This document shows positions 1-33,290 of a DNA stretch of 64,000 nt, piece by piece; within the stretch, counting starts at the first letter, position 1; each line of letters starts with the position of its first letter. The notes beneath the pieces are model-generated. The model searched no databases. It had not been told where the DNA came from and saw nothing but the letters and a program-made list of their open reading frames with translations. The position numbers and the translations under genes were made by a program. This DNA is from Phylloscopus collybita. Its lineage: Eukaryota > Chordata > Aves > Passeriformes > Phylloscopidae. The stretch spans positions 1,704,501 through 1,768,500 of the forward strand of contig JAJNNQ010000023.1 in the NCBI GenBank assembly GCA_027886175.1. The letters run 5' to 3'.

Positions 1-9574
<9,574 letters not shown>

Positions 9575-9700
9575 GAGTGTCATGAGACAGCAAAGTGACC
9601 TGAGGGCTGCACAAAATGTGAGCCCTCTGTCACTTCCTTCTTCAAGTGTTCATAGCCATGTCAATGTGTAGAGAATAAAAACCATAGATTTCCTCGCATA
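9575..9700 (+). other. Gene 1 3' UTR
   Basis: This is a short untranslated stretch after the TGA stop, ending roughly 20 bases past the poly(A) signal. It resembles the gene 2 3' UTR closely over its first 75 bases and gene 3 more weakly. Short 3' UTRs of about 100 bases are usual for sarcomeric MYH mRNAs. Confidence 0.65.
9674..9679 (+). promoter_or_regulatory. Gene 1 poly(A) signal AATAAA
   Basis: A canonical AATAAA lies 100 bp after the stop codon, in the context GAGAATAAAAACC. Gene 3 has the equivalent at 62441. Gene 2 has CATAAA at the aligned place. Confidence 0.75.
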
Positions 9701-10935
9701 CATAGCAGAATCAGTCATTTTGGTCATTACAATTCAGTTCTGCAGTTACACAAGTGTGGGGCATTTTCAAATGGAATATTTATTTTACTTTAACCCTTGC
9801 GTAAAAGCAGAGCTTTACTTATCCCATCTCCAGTATTTGTCCACTGTGTCTTACTCCATTACTAAGGAGGGAATAAGACTAATTTAGTTGCCATACTGGG
9901 AGAGGATCAGGACAAAGGCAAGACAAGCACCTTTTCTGTCCTGGCACAGAAAAAATGTTTTTCCATTTGTGGGTTGTGTTTCTATGTGGGTACAGTACTC
10001 AGAGGTTCTCATTGTTGGTCCCATTATCACTTGGGCAAGTGCTATTTAGAGGCATGTTGCCCCAAAGGAAAACATCTGTAGTCCCTAAAGCATCTGTATG
10101 TCTCTGAGCCCTTATGGAGGAACTTAGGCAAGGACTGATGTGCTGCCTTAGAACAAGGCAAGTGAAGGCCAGTAATTCTAGAGTGCCTTCTTACTGAGCA
10201 AATTTGAAGATCATACAGCCTTTGAATTAACTTCATGAATATGGTGTTAACAATCAGTTTCAAAGAAAAACAAATAATATGTTATTTGGATAAGAGGATA
10301 TTGAAGTGCCTTACTTCCTCTGTGAGGCAGAATAGCCAATATTAATACAATATGTTCCTGTTGTAAATTAAGTTGAATTTCATGAACAGCTTGGTAGAAG
10401 TGTGAACAAGAGGATAAACCCCAAGCAGTGTAACATGTAGAGCCACCAGAACAAGCTGCACTACTGTGTAGTGTTCCCAGTATTGAAATGTATGAGCTTT
10501 TGTGCTCAGGAATAATTAAGAGCAATGTACAAATACAAAAAGCTGAAAGAGCTTGTTTTCATCATGCAAGATAAGTCTTCAAGTAGAAATAATACTGAGA
10601 ACATTACAACTTGAAAGAAATCATAAAGTCTAACACTTTACTGAGGTAAAAATCCATAGATAATAATGACAAACTGTGTCCTACCTGTCTGACTCCTGCA
10701 GCACTGGATAAGTGGAATGTAGATACCAATTGCATTTGGGCTGAACAGAGAAGACACAAGACATCTACACAAGGTGTGCTGGTCTGAAGTCTTAAGCATA
10801 TGACAGGCTGTTTCCTGCAAGGCAAGAAGCAGTACTTAAAATAGGGAGCCACCTTTGTAGCAGTACTGGACCCAAGCACATCCCACAGCTGCCAAGAGCA
10901 GATTCTACATGCAGATAGAATTTTCCATTTTACCA

Positions 10936-12378
10936 TTGTGAAGGAGACTTGGCTCTATCGCACTACAGGAACGTTTGTGGCTCCCTCAAGGTTGCTAGCT
11001 AGGTCAACACCTCTTTATGTACAGAGAGTGCTTCATGGAGCTGTGAAACTGCTGGGGAAGAGAGCTGGAGTTGTTGGAAAGGAGATGGTGAGAAAACAGC
11101 AGGAAGGAAGCCTTTTGCACTGACCACAGCAGTCAGTGTGTTTGCAGCAACAGCATTCAGGACTGGGAGGTCCTCCTCCTCCCAAACACACTGAGATTTA
11201 CACCCAATGAATGTTATAACCAAATATGGAAGTAGTTTTCTAGGCAGCAGGTAAATATATTTAAGGCAAAGATGATGCCCTGTGTTGACTCTTGCGTCAC
11301 TGTAAGTGATGCTCCTCAGAGACATCATCTCTATGTGTGAAGCTGTGAAAACTTCATCAGTGCCAATGACACCTGGGCAACAAAATAGGGAAATGACTCC
11401 TCTCCTTTTCCCTTCCCACAATATACTCCTAAGAGATAGGCGGTATTCTTTCTTTCCAGACAAATCCTTCCCTGCCACACCTTGAAAGAAAGCAGGAGAA
11501 TATTGTTTGCTCTAAAAAAAAACTTTCTTTAAACAAACAAACAAACCAACAAACAATCCTAAAAACATAATTCAAAAATCAGCATGTTGCAACTGTGACT
11601 CAGTGAAAACATGGAGAAGTATTTCCAGCTCCACCTGCACCTCTTTAAACCTGTTGACAGACTAGAAAATACCACAACAACTTTGGGGACCATATTTCAA
11701 TGCCAAAACCCCCTGGTCCCTTTGGACAATATTACAAACACCCTCCAAAATGAACAAGCTGCTCTCACTGTGGAAGAATCAGGATGCACTCAAAGCACCT
11801 GAAACTCTTGGGGCTCCTCTCTCACCTGTAGGAATTTATGGCCTGAGGATTTGTTACAAAATGCAACTCAGCTGATGAAAGGTGACTTGCAGGTTCCTAA
11901 AGAGACACCACCTTGGGCCAGAATTCCAACTGCACAGGTGGGAGAGGGAGAGGAATCACACACACTGCACTGTGCTGACCTGCCCTTGCCACCTGGAAAG
12001 CATGGCTGGAGACTTTTGGAATCAGAGTGGAATATTAAAGGGATGAGTAAAGAAACCAATTTCTCCTCACTTTTGATTTGCTGCCTTGGCTGGAGGACAG
12101 GAGTCGTTTTGCATCAACACCCTATTTCTGGAGTCAGGCTGCTTGGGATAGAAAATGTGCTGATGCACAGGTAACTGATCTTGGAAAAAAACATGGGACC
12201 ATAACAGGCATAAAGAAACATCTCAAAGAGAAGGTTTAAAATAGATGCAGCTGATGAGCTCCACTAGAGCTGCTGCCCCAAGTGGACTATAGAGTTCTCT
12301 GACCTTCAACAGCTTGGGCATGGACAACTGTGTCTCCTGGGCACAAAAGCATCAGCACTTTAAGAGGCACTACAACAT
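10936..12378. repeat. Intergenic duplicated block A, copy 1
   Basis: This block aligns by eye with 33918-35103 at high identity over long runs, including the stretch at 11690-12180. Copy 1 holds roughly 240 extra bases (about 11380-11630) that are absent or replaced in copy 2. Reading frames in it are short and do not match a family I know. It lies in the same relative position downstream of genes 1 and 2, so it was copied with the gene. Confidence 0.85.
11520..11557. repeat. A-rich (AAAC)n simple repeat
   Basis: A run of imperfect AAAC units follows poly-A in the part of block A that copy 2 lacks. Confidence 0.8.
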
Positions 12379-13420
12379 TATATGTGAATCATCATCCTTT
12401 CTTTTTCTTTTCTCAGTACAAGCTGGTCTTTTTTTTCTTTCTAATACTGAACTTTATACACTGATTTCTGTCATTTCTGCTTCACTTTCCAACATCTCAG
12501 ACATTTTGAGGCACTAATCTTCTTCCCATTTGGCTTCTCAGTCTTTCCACCCTACTCATCTTCTGTGTAACTGAAGCTCCAGTGTGTGGTGAAAAAAGTA
12601 TCCTCTACATCACTCTCATATTATTTAGAACACTGCTCAGATGTCATCCTCTCATGTTTGCTGTACTGGTAGAAGAAGAATGATTAGCTAACTCTGATGC
12701 ACTTTCAAGAAGTGTTTATCCTGACATTCCAGGTCACAGGTTTTGCCTTCCTCTGCTCAGTGACATGACACCTTCCCTTTAACTGCAGATAATCTGCCAC
12801 TGCATCTTTTCAGGAAGCCACTTGGAGTCCACACTGAAAAAAGGATGGCATCACCTTTACAAACATGTAACTCACAACAGTGCATGCCAGGAAAAGTAAC
12901 CACTTTGATTTCCGTGAACTGAAGATCACAAACATAGCAACCACTAAGACTAGAGGAACAGAACTTGAAGAGAGCGAAGCCACCAATTCATACAAATTAA
13001 CAAACAAACAAAAAACCAGCCTTGCCTCCCCTCTCCCCCCCAAAAAAATCCCCACCCGAACAACCATCCCCCAAATTTCACCAGCAGCATTATCCTGGAG
13101 CTTACATTCTACTTCCATGGATTTTAACTCTCATCTCACAGCCTGTGCAGTGAACATCCTGAACTGCTTTTCAAGGATGCATTCAAGTCTATCATTACTT
13201 ATGAAAATTAGCAATTTTCTTCAAGGTTCAGTTCAGGTTTCTTACTATTTTTTTTCATTCCCTGCACCAGCATGGGTTAGGGATGTCTAATAGATCTCCA
13301 AACCATGTTTCTTTGCTGGGCAACTCATCATGCCAGCCACAATATGGCACACAAACAGCCTGCAAGAAGTACACTTTACTTTAGTTTGATCTGATTCTTA
13401 CTGATTTTTATATACAAAGT

Positions 13421-13740
13421 ATGTCCTTACCATTGCAATGGTCCAGTACTCAGCTACGTCTTAGCAGAAGAGTAGGGATGAGGAGTTTTGCTCTAGCAGA
13501 TCAGAGCATCAGCATTTGTTTTCAGCATGTGCTGACATTCCTGGTAGCTCTCGTTTTACACAGAGGCAGCAGAAATGCTGCTGCAGCAGAGTGTGAATAC
13601 TCCCTGCCAGACAGTTAATCAGGGTCCACAGGGTGCACTGATGCCTCCAGCACACCCTGTTCATATGACAGCATGGCTGACAACAGCACTAGCAAGCTGC
13701 AGATCTCGTGGAGAAGGTTTTTGAATAAAATATCAGATAA
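13421..13740. repeat. Intergenic duplicated block B, copy 1
   Basis: This block is similar to 37565-37865. The best-kept core is around GACATTCCTGGTAGCTCTCG near 13534, against a near match at 37677. It is more diverged than blocks A and C but sits in the same order. No gene is seen. Confidence 0.7.
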
Positions 13741-14864
13741 TTCAAAGTAGCATAAAACTGAAATGGAAATAGTGGTAGGTTTGTCTGTGTTATCTGTGAG
13801 GTTTTTTGGAAAGCTCCATGAAAAAAGGAGAAAACAGTGAATTCCTGGAAGAAAAATCCATCAAAGGCCATGAGGCTCAAGCAGTTCCTCCTCACAAAGT
13901 GGGGGCTGTGAGGAGCAAGGTGGGGGGAACATTCTTCATCTTCTTTCAGGACACATCCACACGAAGCACCTTATCCTTCCACCACACAAGACATCAGCCC
14001 CTCACTTAGACAATACATGGATGGCCCCTCCTATGGCAAAGCAAATCATCTGCTCACCATCAAAACAGAACATTACTGTTCACCAATCCCTGACAACCTT
14101 TAAGATTAATCACATTCTACTTTGTGGAGTTTCCTTGGGACTGGGAATTATATTTAGGAAAATCAAGGCTCAGGCACATGTAGTGAAAGCCCCCTATCAA
14201 AAATATAAGTAAACTTTCATGATAACAAAGGCAGTTCCTTTCTGCTGCCTGCCTATAGGCAAAAAAGCTGAAGTTTACCTATATCCCCTGTTCTATCTGG
14301 ACCCCATTTTGGTTCAAATTTATAACAGACTGACTCAGTGATCCAGAATAGTGAGGAATTCTCAGTGAAGCTAGAGAAGATTCTCCCACCAGCCATGCCA
14401 GCCCTGAATGCATCTGTGAATGATGAGATTCTGGTGTTGTGCCCACTGAAAGCTCATTCTGGAGTGCTCATGTGGCCATTACAGACACCAGACCCTAGTT
14501 CAACATTTGGTGGGACCAGATGACAAGCTGGGGAGAAATTCTGTTCTACTGGGACCATACCTGCTCAATTCCCCTTCAGGAGGGATTTCCAGACCTGCCT
14601 CCATGCACCATGCACACACCATGTATGGACCAGAGTAAGGACTGGGAATGACAAAGTGTGGGAAAGGAATTACTGTCTAGAGGGCTGTGACCTTCAGCAA
14701 CACCTGCAACAGAGTCCACACTACAAGGAGAAGTGGATGAAAGGCAGTTTGTCAAAAGCAGGCCAAGACAGATTAACCTCTCATCTTCTTCAGATAAGAT
14801 TGTCCAGGCAAAGGAGCTGTGGCATTCCTGATCTAGCTGGATCAGAATAGCCAGGATCTGGAAA

Positions 14865-15340
14865 AAATCCAGCAGGAAAACTACTGCTAAGGTGGAGAAC
14901 AGGCAGGCACAGAGCATTGGGAGATAGGGAAAAGAGCTCTTCCCACCAGACAGCCAAGCTGCCAGCTGATGCCCTTCAGCTAGCAGGGCTGCAGGGGCCT
15001 TTGCTGCTCCAAATATTCTGGCAGTGTCTGATACAACAAGGGAATGACAAACATATTTAGCAAGTTCCTCTGGCTGACCTGGCTGGGAAGGCACCGACCT
15101 CCCCATTTCTTTTCTGTATAAACCACATGTGTTACTTTCTCAGTGCTGACAAGGAGGAAGCTTGAAGGGAAGCAAATAGAACAAAATAAAAGGGAGAGGA
15201 AACACCAGAATGGTGGGGTTGTTGTGGAAGTGTCCGGCTCAGTATGTCCTCAGAGAAGTATTGGTAAAATCTTTGGCACAGGGGAGCCAGATTTGTTTAT
15301 TTGGGACATTTCCCAGGTCCATATGAAGACAACAGGCTGT
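14865..15340. repeat. Intergenic duplicated block C, copy 1 (candidate regulatory block)
   Basis: This block is collinear and about 90-95 percent identical by eye to 39175-39620. It contains the myogenic-type E-box CAGCTG at 14963-14968 and the palindromic E-box CACATGTG at 15124-15131, both kept in the other copy. It has no coding signal that I recognise. The regulatory role is an inference from conservation and motif content. Confidence 0.7.
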
Positions 15341-16170
15341 CAAAGGGCAAGCCACAAAAAATTTTTCTTTCCTGAGTGAAATGAAGAGGTGTTTGCACAT
15401 GGAGCTCACCCTCAGGTGGCCATGCAGGTAGCAGGAGAGGTGGGAGGGCATTTGGTTCAAGGTAGTAGAAGTTGTGTGCAGACACTGCTGCCATAAGACA
15501 CCACTGAGGCTGAGCCATTGCCAGCACAATGCTCTGGGCTGGCCTTTAGGTCCTGACATGCCTGTCCCACCTAAAAGCAAGTGGGTGGCTCGCTAGTGCC
15601 CTTGGGTGCTGGCCAAGGCCAGAGGGAGGAGGAGTTCTGGGGGAAGAACTCCTGGCACATTTTGGAGAAGGAAAAAGCTGAATGACTGGGACTGATGGCA
15701 GGCCTGAAACACCATCAGCTGCCTTTGGGGTTTTTGAGGGGGCAGCAAAGTGCCATAACAGAAAAAGGAGCAGATTGGGTGGCAGAAATGTGTGGCAGCT
15801 GGGCAGATGTGATGGCCCAGAAGCACGTTGTCTCAGGTCTGGAGCAGAGCAAAGCTTTGCTGTATTGGATGAGTTGAAGCTCAAGAATATCTTGTCCCTA
15901 CAATAGACTTGGCTGAGATTGTACAGGCTATTTCTGTGCCATCAGGGTCTTACCCCATGCCAGTATTGTGTTAGCTCATGAATTCAGCATTTTCTTGCCT
16001 CTTGGTGAAGCCTTGCAGAACTCCTGTGACTTCCTCTGATGCTCTGAACTCTGTCTCAGGCATTCTTTCTAATAAGCTCTCATCCCACCTCAGAATTTAT
16101 ATAGGAGAGTTCACTTATAGCTCTTCACCAGCAATACCTGCTTTTTTTTTTATCTTTCTTTTTTTTTTAC

Positions 16171-16194
16171 TTTATTTATTTATTTATTTATTTA
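16171..16194. repeat. (TTTA)n microsatellite
   Basis: Six uninterrupted TTTA units follow a T-rich stretch that starts near 16141. Confidence 0.92.
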
Positions 16195-17396
16195 TGTCTG
16201 TAAGCCTCAGACTTGCATAAATAACTTTGTGAGCTGGGTTTAAGCAAGTGTACTGACAATTCCATTAGTAGTCTGCTCTAAAATGTGGCCTCTTGCTTTC
16301 AGACTCTTCAATAATCACAGAACACGGCTGAGGAGCAGTTGGATCACAAGTTGTGGCAGAAAGTGAGGCTGGAGTGGCTCTAGGTGGCAACTGGCTCTAG
16401 GTGACCCTGCTCATGGAGAGGAGTTGGACAAGGTTCTGTCTTTCTGTGATCTTCTTCTCATCAAGAGCCTATCTTCAGGATGCCTGAATTCCCCTTCCTC
16501 CATGGAGAGTAGCAGCACACCAGTGCTTTGGCCAAGCTGCATTTCTATGCAGAACAGACTCTTTCCATACACATCCTTCATTATGACCTGTCTCATCCAT
16601 TTGGGCTGTGTTTTGCTTCCAGCACTGATGGAATCCAGCCCTGCAGAGATATATGGATACAGGAATGGCAGGAAAATAACGTTAGGCAGGAACCACTTGT
16701 TTTTCTTTTTGCTTCAAAATTTGTGTCACTTTTTACATATTTTACATAAGGAAGGACTGATGCACTATTTAGGCACCCTTTTCCTGGGTGCATTTTATAG
16801 ACTTGGTAAGTCAGTGCTGCCCCAGCACTATCCCACTGTACTCAATTGAATTATTCAAGTGTGGAAATAGGAAGAAGCAGTGGTACTTACATTTCAGTTT
16901 AGTAACAGTGCAGAGTCCTCTTAAACATTTAACTCCTCCACTTAACAGAACTGTAAGATGAAAAGAAACATTGCTCAAATTAATGCAGCAGTTTTAAGTG
17001 ATAAATGCTAGGCTTTTTTTTTTTTTTATGCTTTTTAAGTTGGTTTAGGAAAAAAAAAACCCTCTAAATGCTTGGCATGTCAGTGGCTGGTGTCACAAAT
17101 GAACCTGACTTGACCTTTCAACCTCACTGAGCTGCATAAAGCTGGTGGTGGCAGAGGTTTGTAAAGAGTGAAACTTGAGTTGAACCCAAAGAAACACTTC
17201 CTCAGGATGAGGTGTGCTGAAATGGCAAATTTGGTCTGCATGCTGTAGGACATCTCACTTTTCTCCGAAACCTCCCTTCCAGGACTCAACGGAAATGAAG
17301 AGCAGGGGGAAGAAAAGGGAGAACAAAATCTGCTTTTTTCCACTCACTAGACTGTCACAGTTGTTTTAGCAATACCTAAGTTTATCCAGTAGAGGC

Positions 17397-17560
17397 TGTG
17401 CTGGTTTTGGTTGAGGTTGAGTTAATTTTCTTCAGAGTGGCTGGTGTGGGGCTGTGTTTTGGGTTTGTGCTGAACTCAGGGTTGATAATACAGAGTTGCT
17501 GCGCAGGGCTCACATAGCCAAGGCCTTTTCTGCTTTTATGCTTGCCCACTTTGAAATCAG
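17397..17560 (+). mobile_element. Avian ERVL-type LTR-like fragment
   Basis: From memory, this matches the start of a very common avian endogenous retrovirus LTR, with GGTTGAGTTAATTTTCTTC, GGGGCTGTGTTTTGG and CAAGGCCTTTTCTGCTT in the expected order. It is an old, partial copy with no coding sequence. Target-site duplications were not found. The class assignment is tentative. Confidence 0.55.
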
Positions 17561-18249
17561 GACTACCATTTGCTTTCCTGCAACCTTCAGGTTAGGTTAG
17601 TACTATTTGCCATGTTATTTAGAAAGATATTGTTTCCTTTTTTCTATTTTGGGAAGAAATAAGGATTTACAAAGAAATAAGTACCACTGAAGTAAAGAAT
17701 TTTTCAATTAATTCATTTAAACTATAAATATCATTGTCAGAGAGCTTTTTGGATGCCAAAAACTAAAACTGGTCTTCAACTGATTACATCAAAGGAACAA
17801 CAATCTAGCAGACTCTTGAGCCCACTCATGGATCTTTCTATGAATCTCTAAACTCAGGATTTCCAGAATATCAGAAGATATGTAAATGAATGTTATTTTA
17901 TATTTATATCCAGAGGTGGAACACAACTTAAAGAGCACTTAGAATGGTTCAAGGTGGCTTTTCTCCCTGAGTATGCTATATTATGTTACAACTGACAGAA
18001 GTGAAACAGAGTAATATGTAATAATCTGACTAAGGTAAGCAATGCAGACAACAGTGAAATCCACGTATCATATCCAAGATCTGTAAGTAGAGAGCTCTGT
18101 GAAAGGATGACTGTCATCAGACATATGATGTCCTCAGAAAAAGTTGAAGCATGCATCCAAATGTCACTATGCTTGCCCAGGGAATGGTTGTCCCCTGCTC
18201 CCTTAGCTCAGATTCATGGAGCATCCATGGCCTTACAGTTATTAGTGGT

Positions 18250-18524
18250 TACCCTCATTCCTCTAGTCATCGTTAGCTGTATTTCTTTCCTTAGGAATCT
18301 TCTCATATTATTTATAGGCGATTTATTCACATAGCTAGGAAGAGACCAAAATTTTCTAATTATATCTAGTAACATCACTTTCCAGTTTTCAGTTCATTCA
18401 GTTTGCCAGACAATGCTTTGCCAAAAACAAGGTTTGCCAGAAATGCTTTGCCCAAAGACAGAGGAGGCATCTGCAGCATGCGCTGAGCAGACCCTATAAA
18501 AGAGTCCTTGAATCTGGGCTGTTC
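18250..18524 (+). promoter_or_regulatory. Gene 2 proximal promoter module
   Basis: This 200-250 bp region aligns with the gene 3 promoter at 46440-46647. Shared parts are an A/T-rich MEF2-like site (TTATTTATAG, 18308-18317), the perfectly kept GATTTATTCACATAGCTAGG, a TTTGCCA...AATGCTTTGCC element, and the TATA box. An M-CAT motif CATTCCT lies at 18256-18262. MEF2, M-CAT and A/T-rich elements are established components of skeletal MYH promoters. Gene 2 carries the TTTGCC element twice (18401-18427 and 18432-18456). Binding by any factor is inferred. Confidence 0.82.
18495..18501 (+). promoter_or_regulatory. Gene 2 TATA box
   Basis: TATAAAA in the context CCCTATAAAAG. A start site about 25-30 bases downstream would fall near GTTCTGTCTG (18521-18530). 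Gene 3 has the same box and a very similar start region. Confidence 0.88.
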
Positions 18525-18546
18525 TGTCTGCAGAGGAAACTTCATG
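18525..18546 (+). other. Gene 2 noncoding exon 1
   Basis: The 5' end is inferred from TATA spacing. The 3' end is a strong donor, ATG followed by GTAAGT. Vertebrate skeletal MYH genes typically have two small untranslated exons. The last three bases form an upstream ATG that opens a 13-codon frame into exon 2. Confidence 0.7.
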
Positions 18547-18748
18547 GTAAGTGCACGCCTGTGGTTGGCAAAAAAGGGGCAGTGTCCCTGCAGACCCACA
18601 TCAGCCCTGCTGTCTTGATGTATGCACATGTACCTAGAAGGATTTGATATCTGTACGATAAAGCACGTCAGTATTTTCACTTTGCTGAAACCATTTCTGT
18701 GGAATTCTGTGCTGCAATAATGAGGGATCTGCTCTTTCTGCTTTACAG

Positions 18749-18795
18749 CACCCATCACCTCCTGGCCTGCAAGGCATCTTCTCATAGCAAAAGAG
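18749..18795 (+). other. Gene 2 noncoding exon 2
   Basis: A pyrimidine-rich acceptor ending TTTACAG precedes a 47-bp exon ending AAGAG, with donor GTAAGA. Gene 3 exon 2 (46868-46905) ends with the same AAGAG/GTAAG junction. The upstream frame opened in exon 1 stops here at TAG, 18785-18787. Intron 2 then runs to about 20757 and shows no gene. Confidence 0.78.
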
Positions 18796-20796
18796 GTAAG
18801 AGCCACATTTACTTGCATTTAAGGGACAGAAAAAGGTGGAAGATTTCTGTACAGCAGATTTCTTCGTGGTGACAAATTACTGTAAAATTTTGTAGGAGCT
18901 TGCTGTATGCCCATGTGTTCCTGGCCACTGCTCTGCTATGACAAATAAAGCATGCTGATGGTTGGGCAAGCTGCTCACAGCTAACAAGATTGCCTAAGTG
19001 GCTGTGCTTGAAGACACTAGCCACTCTGTAATGCCAGGAAATGCTTCCTGGGGATTCCTTGTGTTTAATTATGGAACAGTGAGGTAAATGATCTGTTCTG
19101 GCATGAAGTCCAGACAGACAGAGCTAGCCAACAGAACAGAATGTTGCAAAACCTTACAGACTTGTAAGTTTGTAATTATTACTACATATGAAACTGGCCA
19201 ATAAACGTTATGCAAATACTTTCCAAATGATACTTCAGGGTTATGATCTGCATGCAGGCCTCCTACTAGTAAACTTGAAAAAAAAATTACAAAAATAGCT
19301 ATTCAACTAACCAAACAACAAAAAGAGGGAAGGTACTGGTCCTATTCCTCTGAAAGAGGACTGTGTAAAATGGAGGATCTGCATGCTACTAGAAGCAGCT
19401 GCAAATGTTTGTTAACATTTTGGTTATTTACCCAACTAAAAGTTTTGGCATGACATCTTATCAAAGCTGCCTGTTTGTCCAACTTCCTTGGAATTCAGGT
19501 ACTTTCTCTTACTGGCCACATGGTATTTCTTTGGAAATCTAGTACTGCATTTAGATATCTGGCTCTGATTTATAAATTCTTCAACTGAGGTTTCTAGCTT
19601 TGCCTATAGTTACTTCCACAAATAATTACCATAAGAAGAAACAGTTGTTTGTGCTGTATTTTAACCTGATGAATTATGTGTCCTTACATGCCAGTTGCTC
19701 ACATACTACTTAAATCATTTGGGATGAGAAGCAAACAACTGTAGTGAACGATCTAGAGCATCAGCAAAAGACATTATTCCCTAGATAGTCCTCAGAAAAT
19801 CTTCTGGAGCATTAGCAACCCGAATAGTGCGTGGAATGCATCCTCAGGAGCTGTAGATGACAACAAACAGAGACTTGAAATTATGCTACAGAGCACTGTT
19901 ACTCTGGAGAAGATCCACATAAGACCTCATCCTGAAGCTGATAAGAACCTCACACATTTTAGAAAAGGCAATGTAAAATCCTGCATGTGAGAAAGAATAG
20001 TCTCATGCAGCAGAGTATGTTGTATTTCATTTTGGCTGGAAAACAACTTTACAGAAAAGGGTCATGAATTCTGGTGCAAGTGTCACAGTGTGCTTTTGGG
20101 GGAAGGAAAGTCAGCAGCACATTGTCAGACACTCATAACAGCATGGTCAGCAGGTAAAGACAAGTGATCCTTCCCTTGCATTCACCTCCCATATCTGGAG
20201 CACCATGTTCAGTTTGGTGCTTTCTGGTGGCCAGACAATCTGGAATGAATCCAGTGGACATCTTTCAAGAAACGTAGGAGAAAATTATGTATGAGAAGAG
20301 GCTGCAATGGTGAGGTTTGTCTACACTGGGGATGAAATTTAAAAGTGGTTATCTTAGTGTTATCTTCAACAAAAAGGAGATGGATATATCATAGAAGGTG
20401 TCAGACTCTTCTCAAATGGGCAGTAAAAGACTGAGGGATAAAAATCAGGGTTTCAGCCACATTAGAAATTTTGATTAAATGAGTAGGGGGGGGAATCACC
20501 ATCAAGACCAACAGGCATTAAACTGGGATACAAAGGGACTAAGAAATATCTGTTCTTGGACATAATAAAAACTTCACTGGAAAAGCTGTGGGAATCTGCA
20601 CCCAACATTTGCCCTGATAGCACAGGAAGGTGAACCAAAAAACTACTCAAGATTCCTCCCAAATCTAACTTTCTATTACACTGTTAGTGTCTATCAATAA
20701 AGTGTGTGACAACAAAAATTACTGACTCATTTGGGTAACATATCTGCTCTTTGACAGTGTTTTCTGCTCTGGCAAGCGTCCCCATAGAGCGCAGCC

Positions 20797-33151
<12,355 letters not shown>

Positions 33152-33290
33152 GAATGTCATGAGACAGCAAAGTGACCTGAGGGGTGCACAGAATGTGAGC
33201 CCTCTGTCACTTCCTCCTGCAACTAGGCTTTATAAATTCGTCAATATCTAAAGTGCTTTGCATAAAAAGCAGTAGTTACATTTTAGTTCT
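33152..33290 (+). other. Gene 2 3' UTR
   Basis: The first 75 bases are nearly the same as the gene 1 3' UTR. The end is uncertain because the aligned poly(A) signal is non-canonical. If the downstream AATAAA at 33464 is used instead, the UTR would be about 330 bases. Confidence 0.55.
33261..33266 (+). promoter_or_regulatory. Gene 2 variant poly(A) signal CATAAA
   Basis: CATAAAAAGCAGTAG aligns with AATAAAAACAGTAG of gene 3, so the first A has become C. CATAAA is a known weak variant. A canonical AATAAA is present at 33464-33469 as an alternative. Confidence 0.5.

Larger units (their letters stand above)
9701..18250. other. Intergenic region between genes 1 and 2, no gene seen
   Basis: Only short open frames with no recognisable product occur here. 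The region holds blocks A, B and C shared with the next intergenic region, simple repeats, and one avian-type LTR-like stretch. From 13000 to 13090 it is A/C-rich low complexity. Outside those items I see nothing that supports a gene. Confidence 0.6.
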
